Shown here piece after piece: positions 8,543 through 18,200 of a DNA stretch of 22,411 nucleotides. The stretch's first letter is position 1; every line of letters starts with the position of its first letter. A program made the translations under genes and the position numbers. This DNA is from Coptodactyla brooksi. Lineage: Eukaryota > Arthropoda > Insecta > Coleoptera > Scarabaeidae. The notes beneath the pieces are model-generated. The model worked only from the letters and a program-made list of their open reading frames with translations. It was not told the DNA's origin and ran no database searches. Location: positions 1-22,411 of the forward strand of contig JAWQRM010000470.1 in the NCBI GenBank assembly GCA_033557675.1. Direction: 5' to 3'.

Positions 8543-9100
8543 GTCGACGGAAAAACCTATCTGAAAGTTACAAGAACTTTGCTACAAGACACTTTGTTAC
8601 TTTGTTAATATCAACTAATAAAAGTATTTTTTATTAAAATAGTTACAACAGTTTTTCTCGCCGTGTTTTGAAAAGATTTTATAAAGTTTTGAATAGTTTG
8701 ATTATTTCTTTGTATTGACTCTGCAGCAAAAATCCTACTACATTAACAATTTTGTTGAAACCGCTTCATCACTCAATTTGGAATAATTGCATGATTCTAT
8801 CTATGATATAATTAAATTTATTAAGTATATGTATTGTAATCTTGACGAACACTAAGAAAAGACTGACCATAAGCTCGTGAATATTTTATTATTCGTTATT
8901 TAAAGTTTAGCGGAAAGACAAGCATGAAAAAATCACAAAGAAAACAATAAATGTTTCAAAAAGTGAATAAAACATGCAGTGAGTGCCGAGAGCACAAATG
9001 TAGGCACGATTGTGTACTACGATGCATCGTACCATTTTTAATATAAATTACGTATGGAAGGTACTACGTTTATTAGACCTGCACGGTTTCTCACACCAAA
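8543..9100. other. No recognised feature
   Basis: AT-rich. The only local structure is a 14-bp perfect palindrome tacgatgcatcgta at 9018-9031. No coding or RNA signal was seen. Confidence 0.4.
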
Positions 9101-9132
9101 CAGAAAAGCCCTAGTGCGCGCTAGGGCTTCTG
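9101..9132. repeat. GC-rich hairpin
   Basis: aagccctag at 9106-9114 pairs exactly with ctagggctt at 9121-9129 around tgcgcg, and caga/tctg extends it past a one-base bulge. It stands out because the surrounding DNA is AT-rich. It is not followed by a T run, and a bacterial-type terminator would make no sense here. Confidence 0.75.
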
Positions 9133-9616
9133 TTTACATTGCAACTGAACCGTTAACAGTAGCTATATGCATCCATTAGTTTTGTCGTGGTTACCTATGG
9201 TGTTCTAGGAATTTACGTCAAACGTTTTAATACACCATCTTCTTAAAAACGGAAATATTCCTAGTACTAATCTTTGGGTGATGGAGTTGAAAAGATAGGT
9301 TTATAATGTTGTCCTCTTAACTTCTATGGCAAAAAAAGAAAAAGAATTGGCCTTTACTGAAGGTGGTCATAATTGGCAGGTGTTTCGTCTTACAAATAAA
9401 ATACATAATTGGTTTTTAATATTTTTTCTTTATTTTGTTAATTAAAGTAAATATTATATAAATACAATATGTATACGAATATCTAACACTATTTTAATGT
9501 ATGTAACACAAAACTGTTAGAAATTGTAGATATATGCATACATGTAATAGATAATACATATGTTCATTATTTATTCATACTATTACAACAAATTCATACG
9601 AAAAAAACATAATTTG
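9133..9616. other. No recognised gene; probable 3' flank of the Tigger/pogo fragment
   Basis: The half nearest 9616 is very AT-rich and lies downstream of the minus-strand transposase stop, so it probably includes that element's 3' untranslated end. I could not identify a terminal inverted repeat. Confidence 0.4.
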
Positions 9617-10045
9617 TTAAGCTTTTTTAAAGTATGTTTCAATTTTTGTTTGCTTTAATTTTTTTAGCTTCATTTTAAAAACTACAGCTTCCCATGTAAG
9701 CAAAACTCGAGAAACATCCATAAAAATTTCACCATTGTTATTGTACAATAAATAATCCTGTATGTCTCTTAATTTTGCACACACTTCATTCATATTAGAT
9801 AAAGTAGATTTTGGAGATTCACATTCGTCCACAATACTATTATCCGAGTTATGTTCTTCATCATTATTGCGCAATTCTTCAACAATTTCTGTAATACTGA
9901 AGTTTTCTGTAGGCACATGACTATCAACAGAAGTCAAGGGGTAACAAGTTGGGAAAGGGGTATTTCGTATTCTTCATCAAACATTTTATTTTCTTGGATA
10001 ACATCAGAGAATCCAGCCTTGGTAAAGGCAAAAACGAAATGCAAA
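9617..10045 (-). pseudogene. Tigger/pogo-type (jerky-like) transposase, C-terminal tail
   Basis: On the minus strand the last 106 codons (9937 to 9617) hold a short acidic stretch, then the helical segment VCAKLRDIQDYLLYNNNGEI and the ending LKQTKIETYFKKA. This 'QTKI..(F/Y)FKK' end after a lone helix is the usual C-terminus of Tigger/pogo and jerky-like DDE transposases. Further upstream, in another frame (10045 to about 9945), FTKAGFSDVIQENKMFDEE and EIPLSQLV match the region just before; 'KAGF' is a standard block at the end of the catalytic core. A frameshift near 9938-9945 separates the two. The catalytic domain and DNA-binding domains are absent. The piece is inert and cut off at about 10045. 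Confidence 0.7.
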
Positions 10046-10149
10046 AGTAAGAATATTATAAGTAAGTAAATTAAATACTAGGAATTATTTTAATATTAAA
10101 TTATAATAAATAGGAAAGCTAAACAGATTAATAAAAAACAAATTTAAGA

Positions 10150-10630
10150 ATTCACATCCGCAGCCTTTCTAGGGCAACAAGTTTTGCTCGGGAAGTTCAA
10201 CATCACTTTAACCGCTTAATAGTTTCGTTGTTGCTAAGTGTAATAAGTTTTCTTTGTCCTGTGCAAATAAAAAACAGCTTAAGCCAATTTGAATACTGCA
10301 ACCCTTTTAGCAAACACCTCGATGTCCCTCTCATTTTAAGTTTTAGTCCGGGCGCAGGGCAAACTCCGTCTCTAGTTGTTAGTTGTAATTAATAAACGAT
10401 CCTCTGCATAATCCTGCCGTCGAAGTTTCTCGCGTCCAAAGACTGAAACTTCACGAACCGGCGTCGCACCAGTTCTGGCAGTTTTCAATGGTCGGCGCTT
10501 AATATAATTCGGTATCTACCGTTACAAGGCCCTATCATTCATAATTTGAAAAGCAACATCCTCTTCGCAGCGAACGAGGCTTTCGGTTATTTCATGTTCG
10601 GGAAAATAGGAGAAAATTTAAGGGCCTATT
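10150..10630. other. GC-richer island 2, function unknown
   Basis: Composition shifts from AT-rich to mixed, with many CpG words (gtccgggcgcagggc, ccgtcgaagtttctcgcg, aaccggcgtcgcacc). No open frame of useful length and no repeat-protein match. Its edges do not coincide with transposon ends. It resembles the islands at 4480, 15760 and 19980. Confidence 0.45.
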
Positions 10631-10762
10631 AATAGAATTGCTGTTGGATGGGAAATCTTGGAGAGATACACAAATAAATAGGCAAACCTAATCATAATTT
10701 CAAAAACTCTATATAACAGTTTTCTTTTGGCTCACATGATACGAAAATACCAAGTTCGGAAG

Positions 10763-10795
10763 GCCAGGATAATAATGGAAAGTTATTATCCTGGC
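10763..10795. repeat. Hairpin, 13-bp perfect arms
   Basis: gccaggataataa at 10763-10775 is the exact reverse complement of ttattatcctggc at 10783-10795, with the 7-base loop tggaaag. It lies within an open plus-strand reading (10727-10927) that has no recognisable family. Confidence 0.85.
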
Positions 10796-11401
10796 AGAAA
10801 TATTCACCTAAACAAATTGATGATCATAAATAGGAACAATTTGTCAATATCTAAATTTCATTTGCGAAAGACGTTAGATAATAGTGATAAGCAACAAATA
10901 ATAATGGACATTGTTGACCTTAGTTAAAATGTTTTACAGTAAAGACGAACAAAGATTATTACTTTTTGTGACTTGTTTAAACTTCAATAACAATATTTAT
11001 ACTAAAAGTCATAATCGCTTAATATGCAAACCTGAGTTTCTAACGACGCCAATACCCGACTACGGTGTTCACGGTAGAGGATTTTAGAGAACAATATACG
11101 CAAGCAGATGCATTTTAAGTATCTCTCACCTCCAGTGCTACCTTTTCGCACTCAATTTTATTGCAGTAAAGAAAAATGCTTCGTACAGTAATAAAACCGT
11201 ACGGTAATAACTTTTATATAGTAATAAAGCTTCCTAACCTGTATATATGTGCAGGTAATGGATGATTAAATCGGGCTCTCTTCCAGTTTTAACATAAAGT
11301 GTTGGTGTAGTTTCATATTTCCAGAACCTTGGAAAAAGGATTTGAAATTCTTGTTATAGTTTTGGATAACTATGCGCAGGCATCTGCACTTTAATGAACT
11401 A
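10796..11401. other. No recognised gene
   Basis: AT-rich sequence up to the mariner insertion. The motif gtaataa recurs several times around 11185-11230 with a ccgtacgg palindrome. No coding or RNA gene seen. Confidence 0.4.
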
Positions 11402-11434
11402 AATGGTCAAGGAAGAAGTTCGTGGCGTTTTTTC
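11402..11434 (+). repeat. Mariner left terminal inverted repeat
   Basis: Starts aatggtcaagg right after the TA target site and includes gttcgtggcgttttttcc. Five mismatches to the right repeat. Confidence 0.9.
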
Positions 11435-11501
11435 CAATAGATGGCGCTAGAGTCGCATAACTTTGGTAACACTAATCTAATCAAGACATACTATAGCGCG
11501 T

Positions 11502-11963
11502 TTGAAAGATGATAACGCTTTGCAGGCTTGTGAAAAAATGTATAATGTTCACGATGAAGCTGCTTTATCAAACTCGGTTGCACATAAATTATTTGTTCGT
11601 TTCGTTCGGAAAAATTCGATGTTAAAGGCGTTAATGCTTTGTGTTGCCTGGGATTGGAATGGACTCACTTTCTACTACCAAAAGGGGCCATAATTAATCA
11701 ATACGGAAGGCGTTGTCTTCCATCACGACAATATCACACCACACACATCTCTAATGATTCGACAAGAATTGATAGAGCTCGGCTGGGAAGTTTTGATGGA
11801 TCCACTGTATAGCCCGGACCTTGCCTCGCCCGGCTACCATTTGCTTCGCTCTCTGCATAACTCTCTTAATTGTGTAAATCTGGTTTCAAAAGACCTCTGT
11901 AAAAATCACTTAGTTACGTTTCTCGTCCAGAATTCTCAGTGTTCTAAAGTGGTACATATTTGA
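11502..11963 (+). pseudogene. Mariner transposase, internally deleted
   Basis: One frame, interrupted by a TAA at 11691-11693, covers separate parts of a mariner transposase. An N-terminal helix-turn-helix piece (NALQACEKMYNVHDEAALSN, KLFVRFVRKN) is joined directly to the catalytic core (LMLCVAWDWNGLTFYYQKGP). A second gap precedes INTEGVVFHHDN and then LMIRQELIELGWEVLMDPLY. HHDN keeps the second catalytic aspartate. The third, normally in 'SPDLAPSDYH', is lost: the copy reads SPDLASPGYH, so D became G. The first aspartate lies in the deleted or diverged part near WDW. The C-terminal third is diverged but recognisable up to the stop at 11961. About half of a normal 340-residue transposase is left; it cannot be active. 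Confidence 0.85.
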
Positions 11964-12013
11964 TTTAATAAGGTTTGTTTAAGATATAAGAAAAAATGTG
12001 TTTAAATTTTGAT

Positions 12014-12046
12014 GAGAAAACGCCACGAACTTTTCCCTTGGCTATT
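12014..12046 (-). repeat. Mariner right terminal inverted repeat
   Basis: Reverse complement starts aatagccaaggg after the TA target site and carries gttcgtggcgttttctc. It pairs with the left repeat at 11402. Confidence 0.9.
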
Positions 12047-12048
12047 TA

Positions 12049-12298
12049 CTATTATAAATAGACCGTTATATGTGAAATTAAAAAGTGTCACGAATAAGGT
12101 TCGATAAGATTTTAAATAAATTATGCATCATCATTTTATAAGTTGGTTTTGGAAGTCACTGCTTAAAAATGAACTTTTTGTTGCCTGTCAAGCCAACATG
12201 CGGGCTTGGAACCTTCTGTTTAAGTACACTACTTAAGCAAACCAAAAAATTGACTGCCCAACACACGATTTGCTAACCATGTTAGCTCCGTCGGAAGG
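12049..12298. other. No recognised feature
   Basis: AT-rich sequence between the mariner and the long palindrome. The minus-strand open reading at 12229-12525 spans the palindrome and resembles no family known to me. Confidence 0.4.
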
Positions 12299-12334
12299 AC
12301 AATATTCTGCTGATGATCATCAGCAGAATATTGT
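12299..12334. repeat. 36-bp perfect palindrome
   Basis: acaatattctgctgatga is followed directly, with no spacer, by its exact reverse complement. A third, same-sense partial copy of the half-site (caatatta-ttctgctgat, with a 2-base insertion) lies at 12358-12376. No coding meaning or transposon end is recognised. Confidence 0.95.
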
Positions 12335-12739
12335 ATATGAATTCTTCTATCCAGCGGCAATATTATTCTGCTGATTATTAGGTGTAAGAATCCATTACCA
12401 TGCTGTCTACAAAGATGTCGGTCTAACGAATAATGCACATTACCAGACAAACAACAACTAATAAAAACGCAAATATACTTATATACAGGAAAGGAAAACA
12501 ATTTAACTGAAAAGTGAACTACCAAACTCCTGCAAAGTAGAAAACACAGAACATACCTAATATATGAAGATTTACGATATACATGGATTTATGTTTGCCT
12601 CCCTACTATTAAGTCTTAATCCGTAGTCCGTAGAATCGGTTTAAAGTGAAATGAAAATAAGCATTCTGTAAAATAATACGTTTCCTTCATTGTAAAGTAA
12701 TAGATACATTGATGAAAGAACTGCACCAAATATGGCACC

Positions 12740-12774
12740 GGAAGTGTTAGTATCAGCTTGATAGTAACACTTCC
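12740..12774. repeat. Hairpin, 10-bp plus 4-bp arms
   Basis: ggaagtgtta (12740-12749) pairs with taacacttcc (12765-12774). After a G-G mismatch, tatc/gata continue the stem around the 5-base loop agctt. Confidence 0.85.
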
Positions 12775-12776
12775 AG

Positions 12777-12827
12777 GATGATACTGATTCCGAATCAGAT
12801 GATACTGACACCAGTTACGAAGATTAA
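12777..12827 (+). other. Possible acidic protein tail, 16 codons and stop
   Basis: Read in one frame this gives DDTDSESDDTDTSYED and TAA. Such Asp/Ser/Thr-rich ends are common on transposon and nuclear proteins. The hairpin directly upstream blocks any longer reading, so the assignment is weak. The DNA contains a direct repeat gatgatactga. Confidence 0.2.
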
Positions 12828-13792
12828 TTTATTTCATTGGAACTTTAATTGTCGTAATTGTAAAAAAGGATATTAATCATATAAAGTGGAAACAAGGTGT
12901 GCTACGGACCTGAATATAGATGATAGACAGTCTGTTAGTCTTTTGTGGGTAGAGATTTGTGGGTGGTTATTACAGATAGTTAAAGTAATACAATTTATTC
13001 TTGGTGTGGATGACGAAGTTGCTGAGCTTACAATTCTTTGAGTATGTGCTTTAAATAATTGTATTTATTTATAAATAATTGTATTCACGTTCATTGCTGA
13101 TTTCGATCCTTGAAACCCCAGTTCGTATTTAGCAGACCTCTGTAGATTTGCGCAGATAATTCCATTTGATGATAATTGCATATAATTTAGTTCGAAATAT
13201 TAAGCATACGAAGCTTTTGCCGAGCTACTTCCTACATATACGAGTCGTGGACAATTCCCATTACAGGTAAACTAAGCACTTGGGCAGTTTAGGCATCTGA
13301 AACTTATCCAATTCCATTGTTCCCGATCCAGTTTCTAGCGAGCGTATGTGGGAGACATGTTGGTTATTAACTATTTAACTAAGGCGTTGCATAATTTAGT
13401 TCATATATTTATGAATACGTTCGTGTTGTGGTCAGTATAAGAAGAAATGTCTTGTGCAATGAGTACATATAATTGAAAAAGAATTACTACTTATAGTTTG
13501 GTCTATTAACCATCTTCGCACCTATTTGTTTGGTCATAAACTTCATATTTATTCTGATACACCCTAGATTTATTAAAAGTAAAAATTGTAAACAAAAGCC
13601 TCTTTTTCTTGCTAAGTGAGCTAAATGACTTTCATATTTATTTAAGCAATATTACACAAAAACTTAAATTCACTATTGAAGTAGAATCAAACAGTAATAT
13701 GAAATATCAGTAATAAATTAGAATATGATATATGCAGAAAACTATCTTCCAAAAGTATCATCATTCCTGATGATTCTTACTATTTTATATCA
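12828..13792. other. No recognised gene
   Basis: About 1 kb of AT-rich sequence. A short direct duplication (aaataattgtatt) occurs around 13062-13085. No coding or RNA signal before the PLE fragment. Confidence 0.45.
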
Positions 13793-13903
13793 TATAAATC
13801 AGCTGCCTTTAGATATTTTTTCAACTGTGTTTATAATTATCCTTTAAATTCCATTCATAGAAATAAAGAATTGAATCACATATACAAAATAGATCACATT
13901 TAG
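13793..13903 (+). pseudogene. Penelope-like element fragment 2a (RT-endonuclease connector)
   Basis: Reads YKSAAFRYFFNCVYNYPLNS and then RNKELNHIYKI before a stop. This is the connector block of PLE polyproteins ('hK.AAF.s...rl...Pl......kEl..I..IA') and parallels fragment 1 (AAFSIIDGLL, KELKDIEEY). The matching endonuclease of probably the same insertion follows at 14144, with about 240 diverged or inserted bases between. Confidence 0.7.
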
Positions 13904-14143
13904 CTATCCTATTAAGATTATTAAAAATTTGGAATTAAAATGTAATACTGTTAAAAATCCTTTACACATTCAAGAAAATTCAACCCATGAAGGCTTCATA
14001 TACCATATTGGAAAGTTTTAGTTGACGCATAGGGAGCTATATCCATGACCCCCACCACAAGTCCGTAACCCAACAAGTTTAAAATAAAAAAAAATATATT
14101 TCGAAATCATAAAATTTTATTGACCTATACCGTCAATTTCTCC
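13904..14143. other. Diverged or inserted sequence between PLE connector and endonuclease
   Basis: In an intact PLE the rest of the connector would be here. A few in-frame echoes can be imagined but none is secure. The segment near 14025-14080 (ccatgacccccaccacaag) has a different composition, hinting at an insertion. Confidence 0.4.
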
Positions 14144-14493
14144 ATATTTAATCAATTATCCAACTTCAAAGAAATAAAACCACTCCTAGAAAAGAGTGGT
14201 ATTTACTTCATGAACTGTGAATTGTAGAGGATATTGGTCAGACCGGAAGAAATCTTAAACATAGAAAAAATGAACATAAAATCAGACCAAATTTCTCTGT
14301 ATATTGTCATCTACTTTCTACAGGGCATAAAATAGATTTTAATAATGTTAAAATGTTGTCTTACTGTAATAAGAGGAGAAAAATGGATATAACTAAGCAA
14401 TATTATATAGATAAAATTAATAAAGTTACTGAAAAACACTTATTTAATGAAGAAATCAATTTTCAAGAGAAGCTGTTGTACACATATATTTAA
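14144..14493 (+). pseudogene. Penelope-like element fragment 2b (GIY-YIG endonuclease)
   Basis: The first frame reads NQLSNFKEIKPLLEKSGIYF then MNCEL, holding the GIY half of the nuclease signature. A TAG and frameshift near 14224-14235 follow. The second frame is open from about 14235 to TAA at 14491-14493: IGQTGRNLKHRKNEH, then YCHLLSTGHKIDFNNVKMLS, then a basic-acidic helical end. IGQTGR is the YIG half, R and EH are family landmarks, and the 'H...TGH..d..n..iL' block is typical of PLE endonucleases. In the family this nuclease nicks target DNA to prime reverse transcription. Only one disabling break is visible in this domain, so it is the best-kept PLE piece here. A (TA)n tract follows 57 bases later. 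Confidence 0.85.
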
Positions 14494-14549
14494 AAATCAA
14501 ATTTCTCCCGCAACTTCTATTATATCTTTTTCGAAAACCAACGTCTGTG

Positions 14550-14571
14550 ATATATATATATATATATATAT
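14550..14571. repeat. (TA)n microsatellite
   Basis: Eleven TA units shortly after the PLE stop. It may mark the 3' junction of that PLE insertion. Confidence 0.9.
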
Positions 14572-15759
14572 GCAAGAAAAATAGGTCTTATACAATTTTT
14601 ACTTTTATTTTTACATCGTCTAGATTAAGGAAGTTTCGATTAATTAATTAATCCGAAGCATATGATTTTACTATAGATTAGGTGACAGAAAAAGAAAGTT
14701 CTGTGTGAAAAGTAAAAGAAAACTTGACTAGCAATGCTTATGTGATGAGTAGGCATCAAGCTAAAGAAAATGATAGTCAATTTTTAGAAATATGCAGTAT
14801 TAAGGACATGCTAGGAATATAAGTTATTCCTACCATGAAATGAACATTATGTAACTGCGCATAGAGAAATAAAAGAAAATTAAAGAAAACTGACTGAAAT
14901 AAACAAGGCAATTAATATTGAATAAATTTCATTTACTTCCTACTGGAACGCAGATCAGTATAAATCATACTTCTGCTAACATTAAGAAGTATTATTTTTG
15001 GAATAATTTAAAAGATGATGTGAAGTTCATAAGAAAATACTTTTATAATACACTGCGAACAAAACTTACGGATATGTATTCGATTATAAATGAGTATGGA
15101 CACTGTAGCAAAAGCTTTTGTTAATAATTTTATTAACGAAAGCTTTAAAGTACATAAAGTTCATGGGCTCCATTTTGGTGCTTGGCATATAACAAAACAA
15201 TTCACACGGTAACCAAATATTTACCATATGAACTAGTGTAATATATAAAGTGTAATTGTGTAACTTGCTCAGTAAGATATTGGGGAATATTGATCTAGTG
15301 TATAATTTGGACAGGTTCCCCTACTGAATTGAAATTTATACTACAAAATGCTTCGAATGAGGCGGAAAATAACTTGATTGAAACAAAAATTAACAGGAAA
15401 GTTAATTAAGTTACTTAATAATAGGGTATGGGTAAGAAATGAATTAGGAAGTAAGCTGAAACTTTTTACTACGGTTTAAAGAAAATTTTTTAGTTAAATA
15501 TTTTTTTTAAGTAATTGGAAAGTTATGTTAGAGGAAGTGGAAATAGAAAAGTGATGTTAGAGAAGTCATTGTAGTGAGGGTAGATTTAGTAATGTAATTG
15601 AGTAATACATGAGTTAACCCAGGATTGCAGTATTTCCTTTGATAACCCACATACACTAGAAGGAAGAACATTTCAGGTGCTTGTTCAAATGGAAATGGAA
15701 ACAGGTGGACCACGAAATAAGGGAAATTAGTTCACTGTTTATTCAGTTAAAATTATATT
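14572..15759. other. No recognised gene
   Basis: AT-rich sequence. A hairpin taggaata/tattccta lies at 14812-14832. Open readings at 14918-15124 (plus) and 15528-15713 (minus) have no recognised family and typical random composition. Confidence 0.45.
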
Positions 15760-16160
15760 CTCGAAACGTATTCACCTTTCCGCCGTCCAATTAGTGACCA
15801 CCGTAGGTTTTAGTCAAATTCTTCACACGTTGGCCAGTGGTTATTAAACCCTTTGCGCGATCGCGTGTTCTGGCCCTCCTTTATCTTTTAACTATCGGCA
15901 GACATCTCTTAGAGGTCCTGTCGTGTAGACCAGACCGCGCCCCGCTCAGGCGCTGGTAATTATGGATTTCTTTTTCGTAGTACCGTGACGTCTCCGCAGC
16001 GTTCCAGATTCTATCGCACGGAAGGTATACTGAAAAGGCGTTTTATTCCGGCGGCCGTGATGTCCCGTCGGAAAAATTAACGCCACAATGTTTCAGGGGA
16101 ATTTTAATCTGCGTCACGTTAGCCGTTCTACCCGACACTGATGTTTTTAAAGCTACACGC
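15760..16160. other. GC-richer island 3, function unknown
   Basis: The strongest composition shift in the window: words such as tttgcgcgatcgcgtg, accgcgccccgctcagg and tccggcggccgtgatg. There is no open frame worth reporting on either strand, so a coding exon is not favoured. No repeat match inside the window. Unique conserved non-coding DNA is my best guess. Confidence 0.5.
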
Positions 16161-17049
16161 TTATTAAGACAGCCAGGAATCTAATGTAATGAATGCAGAT
16201 ATTTAATGACAATAATTCGTTAACCAACTTTAAACCACCTCCTTACCTTCTGATGTTATAAGGTATATTGAAAGTTATGGGCGATTCTTCTCAATTCTTT
16301 TCTAACATTAGCTGCGTTCTTCTAGTTCTTATTTTCCTCCGCCTTCAAATCCTCCATAACCACCTATCCCCATTTCCTTCTCTGTGAGTACCGTTTTATT
16401 ACCCTCCACTCTTTCTGGATATCCCAACGTCCTTAGGAAGCGAAACAATTGGCAACCGTTGACTAACTTTGCTACAAAACCAAAGGTTGCAAATCCATAA
16501 TTTAGTATACTGGACATAAGCAGAAAGAAATTGTGGTACTACTAGTCCTGTTTATTTAAGTTCTATTATTATTATTATTATATTGAACTTGGGATCGTCC
16601 CATACACATTAACTTTGGTTTTTCATAAGATGTCCACTGACTTTAGTAGTCTCTTGATTCCTCCTGCTCATCAGTCGCCTTGCCTAGATTGACTTTCTTT
16701 CTCTCATTATCTATAGGAACTCTTAAGTATTAATTTTTCATTTCCTCAAAGTTCCATCATTTCTACAATCTTATCATGTCCTTCTGTTTATATGTTAATT
16801 TCTTTGTGCTTCTGTCCAATATCACTTCTCTCATTATCTTCTCCAACACTCTATTAAATAATACAGTAGAAGCGAATCTAATTGTCCCCACAATTTCTTA
16901 TTTCAAGCTCCTCTGATAATGTTCAGATTACCTTCAATGTACTTTTCGTATTCTGTAATGTCATTTTGACGAACCTGACTGCAGAAACCAATTCTCAAAG
17001 AATAAAGTCTCCATTAAGGCAAACCCGTTGAAAAAAGAACGAAAGTTAG
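16161..17049. other. No recognised gene; pyrimidine-rich stretches
   Basis: Plus-strand pyrimidine-rich runs occur around 16330-16420 and 16670-16860. The minus-strand open reading 16329-16517 ends glycine-rich (GIGGYGGFEGGGK) because of one of these runs, and I do not recognise it. A (TTA)n tract lies at 16564-16582. Confidence 0.4.
16564..16582. repeat. (TTA)n microsatellite
   Basis: Six tandem tta/att units. Confidence 0.85.
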
Positions 17050-17795
17050 TCAGAGGTTTGAGATTCAAAAACTGTTTCTATCTAAAAGCAGACAAGTGCA
17101 ATAAGGTTGTTATAGTGGATAGTACAGTCCCGTTTCAAGGAATCGATTATCAAAAATGGTAAGAGAAGCCAAAAGCCCGATAAAAGCACGTTAAGGCTAC
17201 TGCACAGTCAGTAACCTTGCAGAGGCTATATTGTCTCCCAAAAATTCATAAACCTGGGGATTGTATCATGAACTCCCCCATTAATTATTTATTTTATGGT
17301 TATCAAACGAATTTGATAACCATTAAATAAATAATGATTAAAATAATGAATAAGTAAATAGATAAAGAACTCTTGACTAAGCTGTGTATGATCAGAATTA
17401 TTTTCAATTTAGAGACAATTTACAGACAAAACGAAGGAACGGGCATAGGCAATTGTGTTTCACCATTTATTGCAGATCTCTTTATGAGTAAGTTTGTAAC
17501 CCAGGCTATCCAAGAGTTTAATTATTTTCCAAGGGTATGGCATAGGTATGTTCGTGACATATTCGCGATTTTTAACACGAAAAGAGCCAATGTTGATGAT
17601 TTTATTGCTCAATTAAATTCACGTTTCCCCACTATAAAGTTTATATATGAAATAGAGGACAATGGGACATTACCATTCCTAGACACCTTAGTTATTAGAA
17701 ATAACAGTAGATTACAATTTGATGTATTAGAATTTTATGGTTTTTGATACTTAACCTTGTTTAGTCATCAAAATACACCCCAATTCCCTTGTATT
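17050..17795 (+). pseudogene. Penelope-like element fragment 3 (reverse transcriptase)
   Basis: N-terminal pieces come first: LKADKCNKVVIVD (the PLE 'aDKGnavVimd' block, G changed to C), ending at a stop near 17161, and RLYCLPKIHKPG near 17221-17260, the PLE 'lYGLPKIHKpg' block. A perfect hairpin follows at 17284-17335. After a frameshift in YFQFRDN near 17400, an open stretch to 17747 gives IYRQNEGTGIGNCVSPFIAD, LFM, WHRYVRDIFAIF, FIAQLNSRFPTIKF, and NGTLPFLDTLVI: RT motifs 4 to 7 in order. After one more stop, YLTLFSHQNTPQ resembles the next conserved block. The catalytic box, normally YVDD, reads YVRD, so an essential aspartate is gone. Several breaks plus this change make it inactive. No endonuclease domain follows directly. 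Confidence 0.85.
17284..17335. repeat. Long hairpin inside the PLE RT remnant
   Basis: atggttatcaaa (17296-17307) pairs exactly with tttgataaccat (17312-17323) around a CGAA loop. After one T-T mismatch, eleven more bases pair (17284-17294 with 17325-17335). That makes 23 of 24 pairs. It falls where the PLE reading is lost. Confidence 0.9.
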
Positions 17796-18173
17796 TTCCT
17801 TTGTGTAACTTTTACTTTTGCTCAAAGGCTAGGTTCCCTATCATTACTTATATTGACAGTTGAAACTTTCCTTATGAATGATATTTTCTCATATTTTTTT
17901 CTGCATTGCATAACGGTCAGTATTTCTCAAAATTTATGCTGTCTATATCTTTGCTAATTGTGTATTGAAATTGTCGAAAAATACTGTTTACACCATCAGG
18001 GTTTAGTTACATTTTTTCATCGCAAGTTTTAATTATACATGTTGTCCCAGTTAAGATTCTCGCAGGTAATAACTGAAAAACTAAAAGAGAAGTATTTGTT
18101 CTGAAACCGTCAATAAAGTGTTTATTTTTGTAATGGTTTCAGCTTCAGGAAATGGTTTCAACTTTAAATATAA
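17796..18173. other. No recognised gene
   Basis: The plus-strand open reading 17757-17957 is a continuation by chance of the PLE end and becomes meaningless after about 12 residues. Around 18132-18165 the phrase aatggtttca occurs twice in tandem. Confidence 0.45.
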
Positions 18174-18199
18174 ATAGGCATTCAACTTTGAATGCCTAT
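18174..18199. repeat. Hairpin, 11-bp perfect arms
   Basis: ataggcattca (18174-18184) and tgaatgcctat (18189-18199) are exact inverted copies around actt. The outermost two loop bases also pair. Confidence 0.9.
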
Positions 18200-18200
18200 A

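Larger units (their letters stand above)
11402..12046 (+). mobile_element. Internally deleted mariner transposon
   Basis: The 645-bp element is bounded by 33-bp terminal inverted repeats at 11402-11434 and 12014-12046 that match at 28 of 33 positions. The inner 17 (aagttcgtggcgtttt) are identical between the two. A TA dinucleotide directly flanks both ends (11400-11401 and 12047-12048), the target duplication typical of Tc1/mariner. Full-length mariners are about 1.3 kb, so roughly half the length is missing. The transposase remnant inside shows where the deletions lie. The ends look much better preserved than the coding region, so this copy could once have been moved in trans. Confidence 0.9.

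Noticed and set aside
9101..9132. A bacterial-type intrinsic terminator
   Set aside because: The hairpin is not followed by a U-tract next to any gene end, and the window is eukaryotic in character.
10727..10927. Plus-strand 66-residue reading as a small protein
   Set aside because: It contains the 10763-10795 hairpin and has no recognisable family; random occurrence is sufficient.
16329..16517. Minus-strand glycine-rich reading
   Set aside because: The glycine-rich end is the translation of a pyrimidine-rich run; no known protein resembles the rest.
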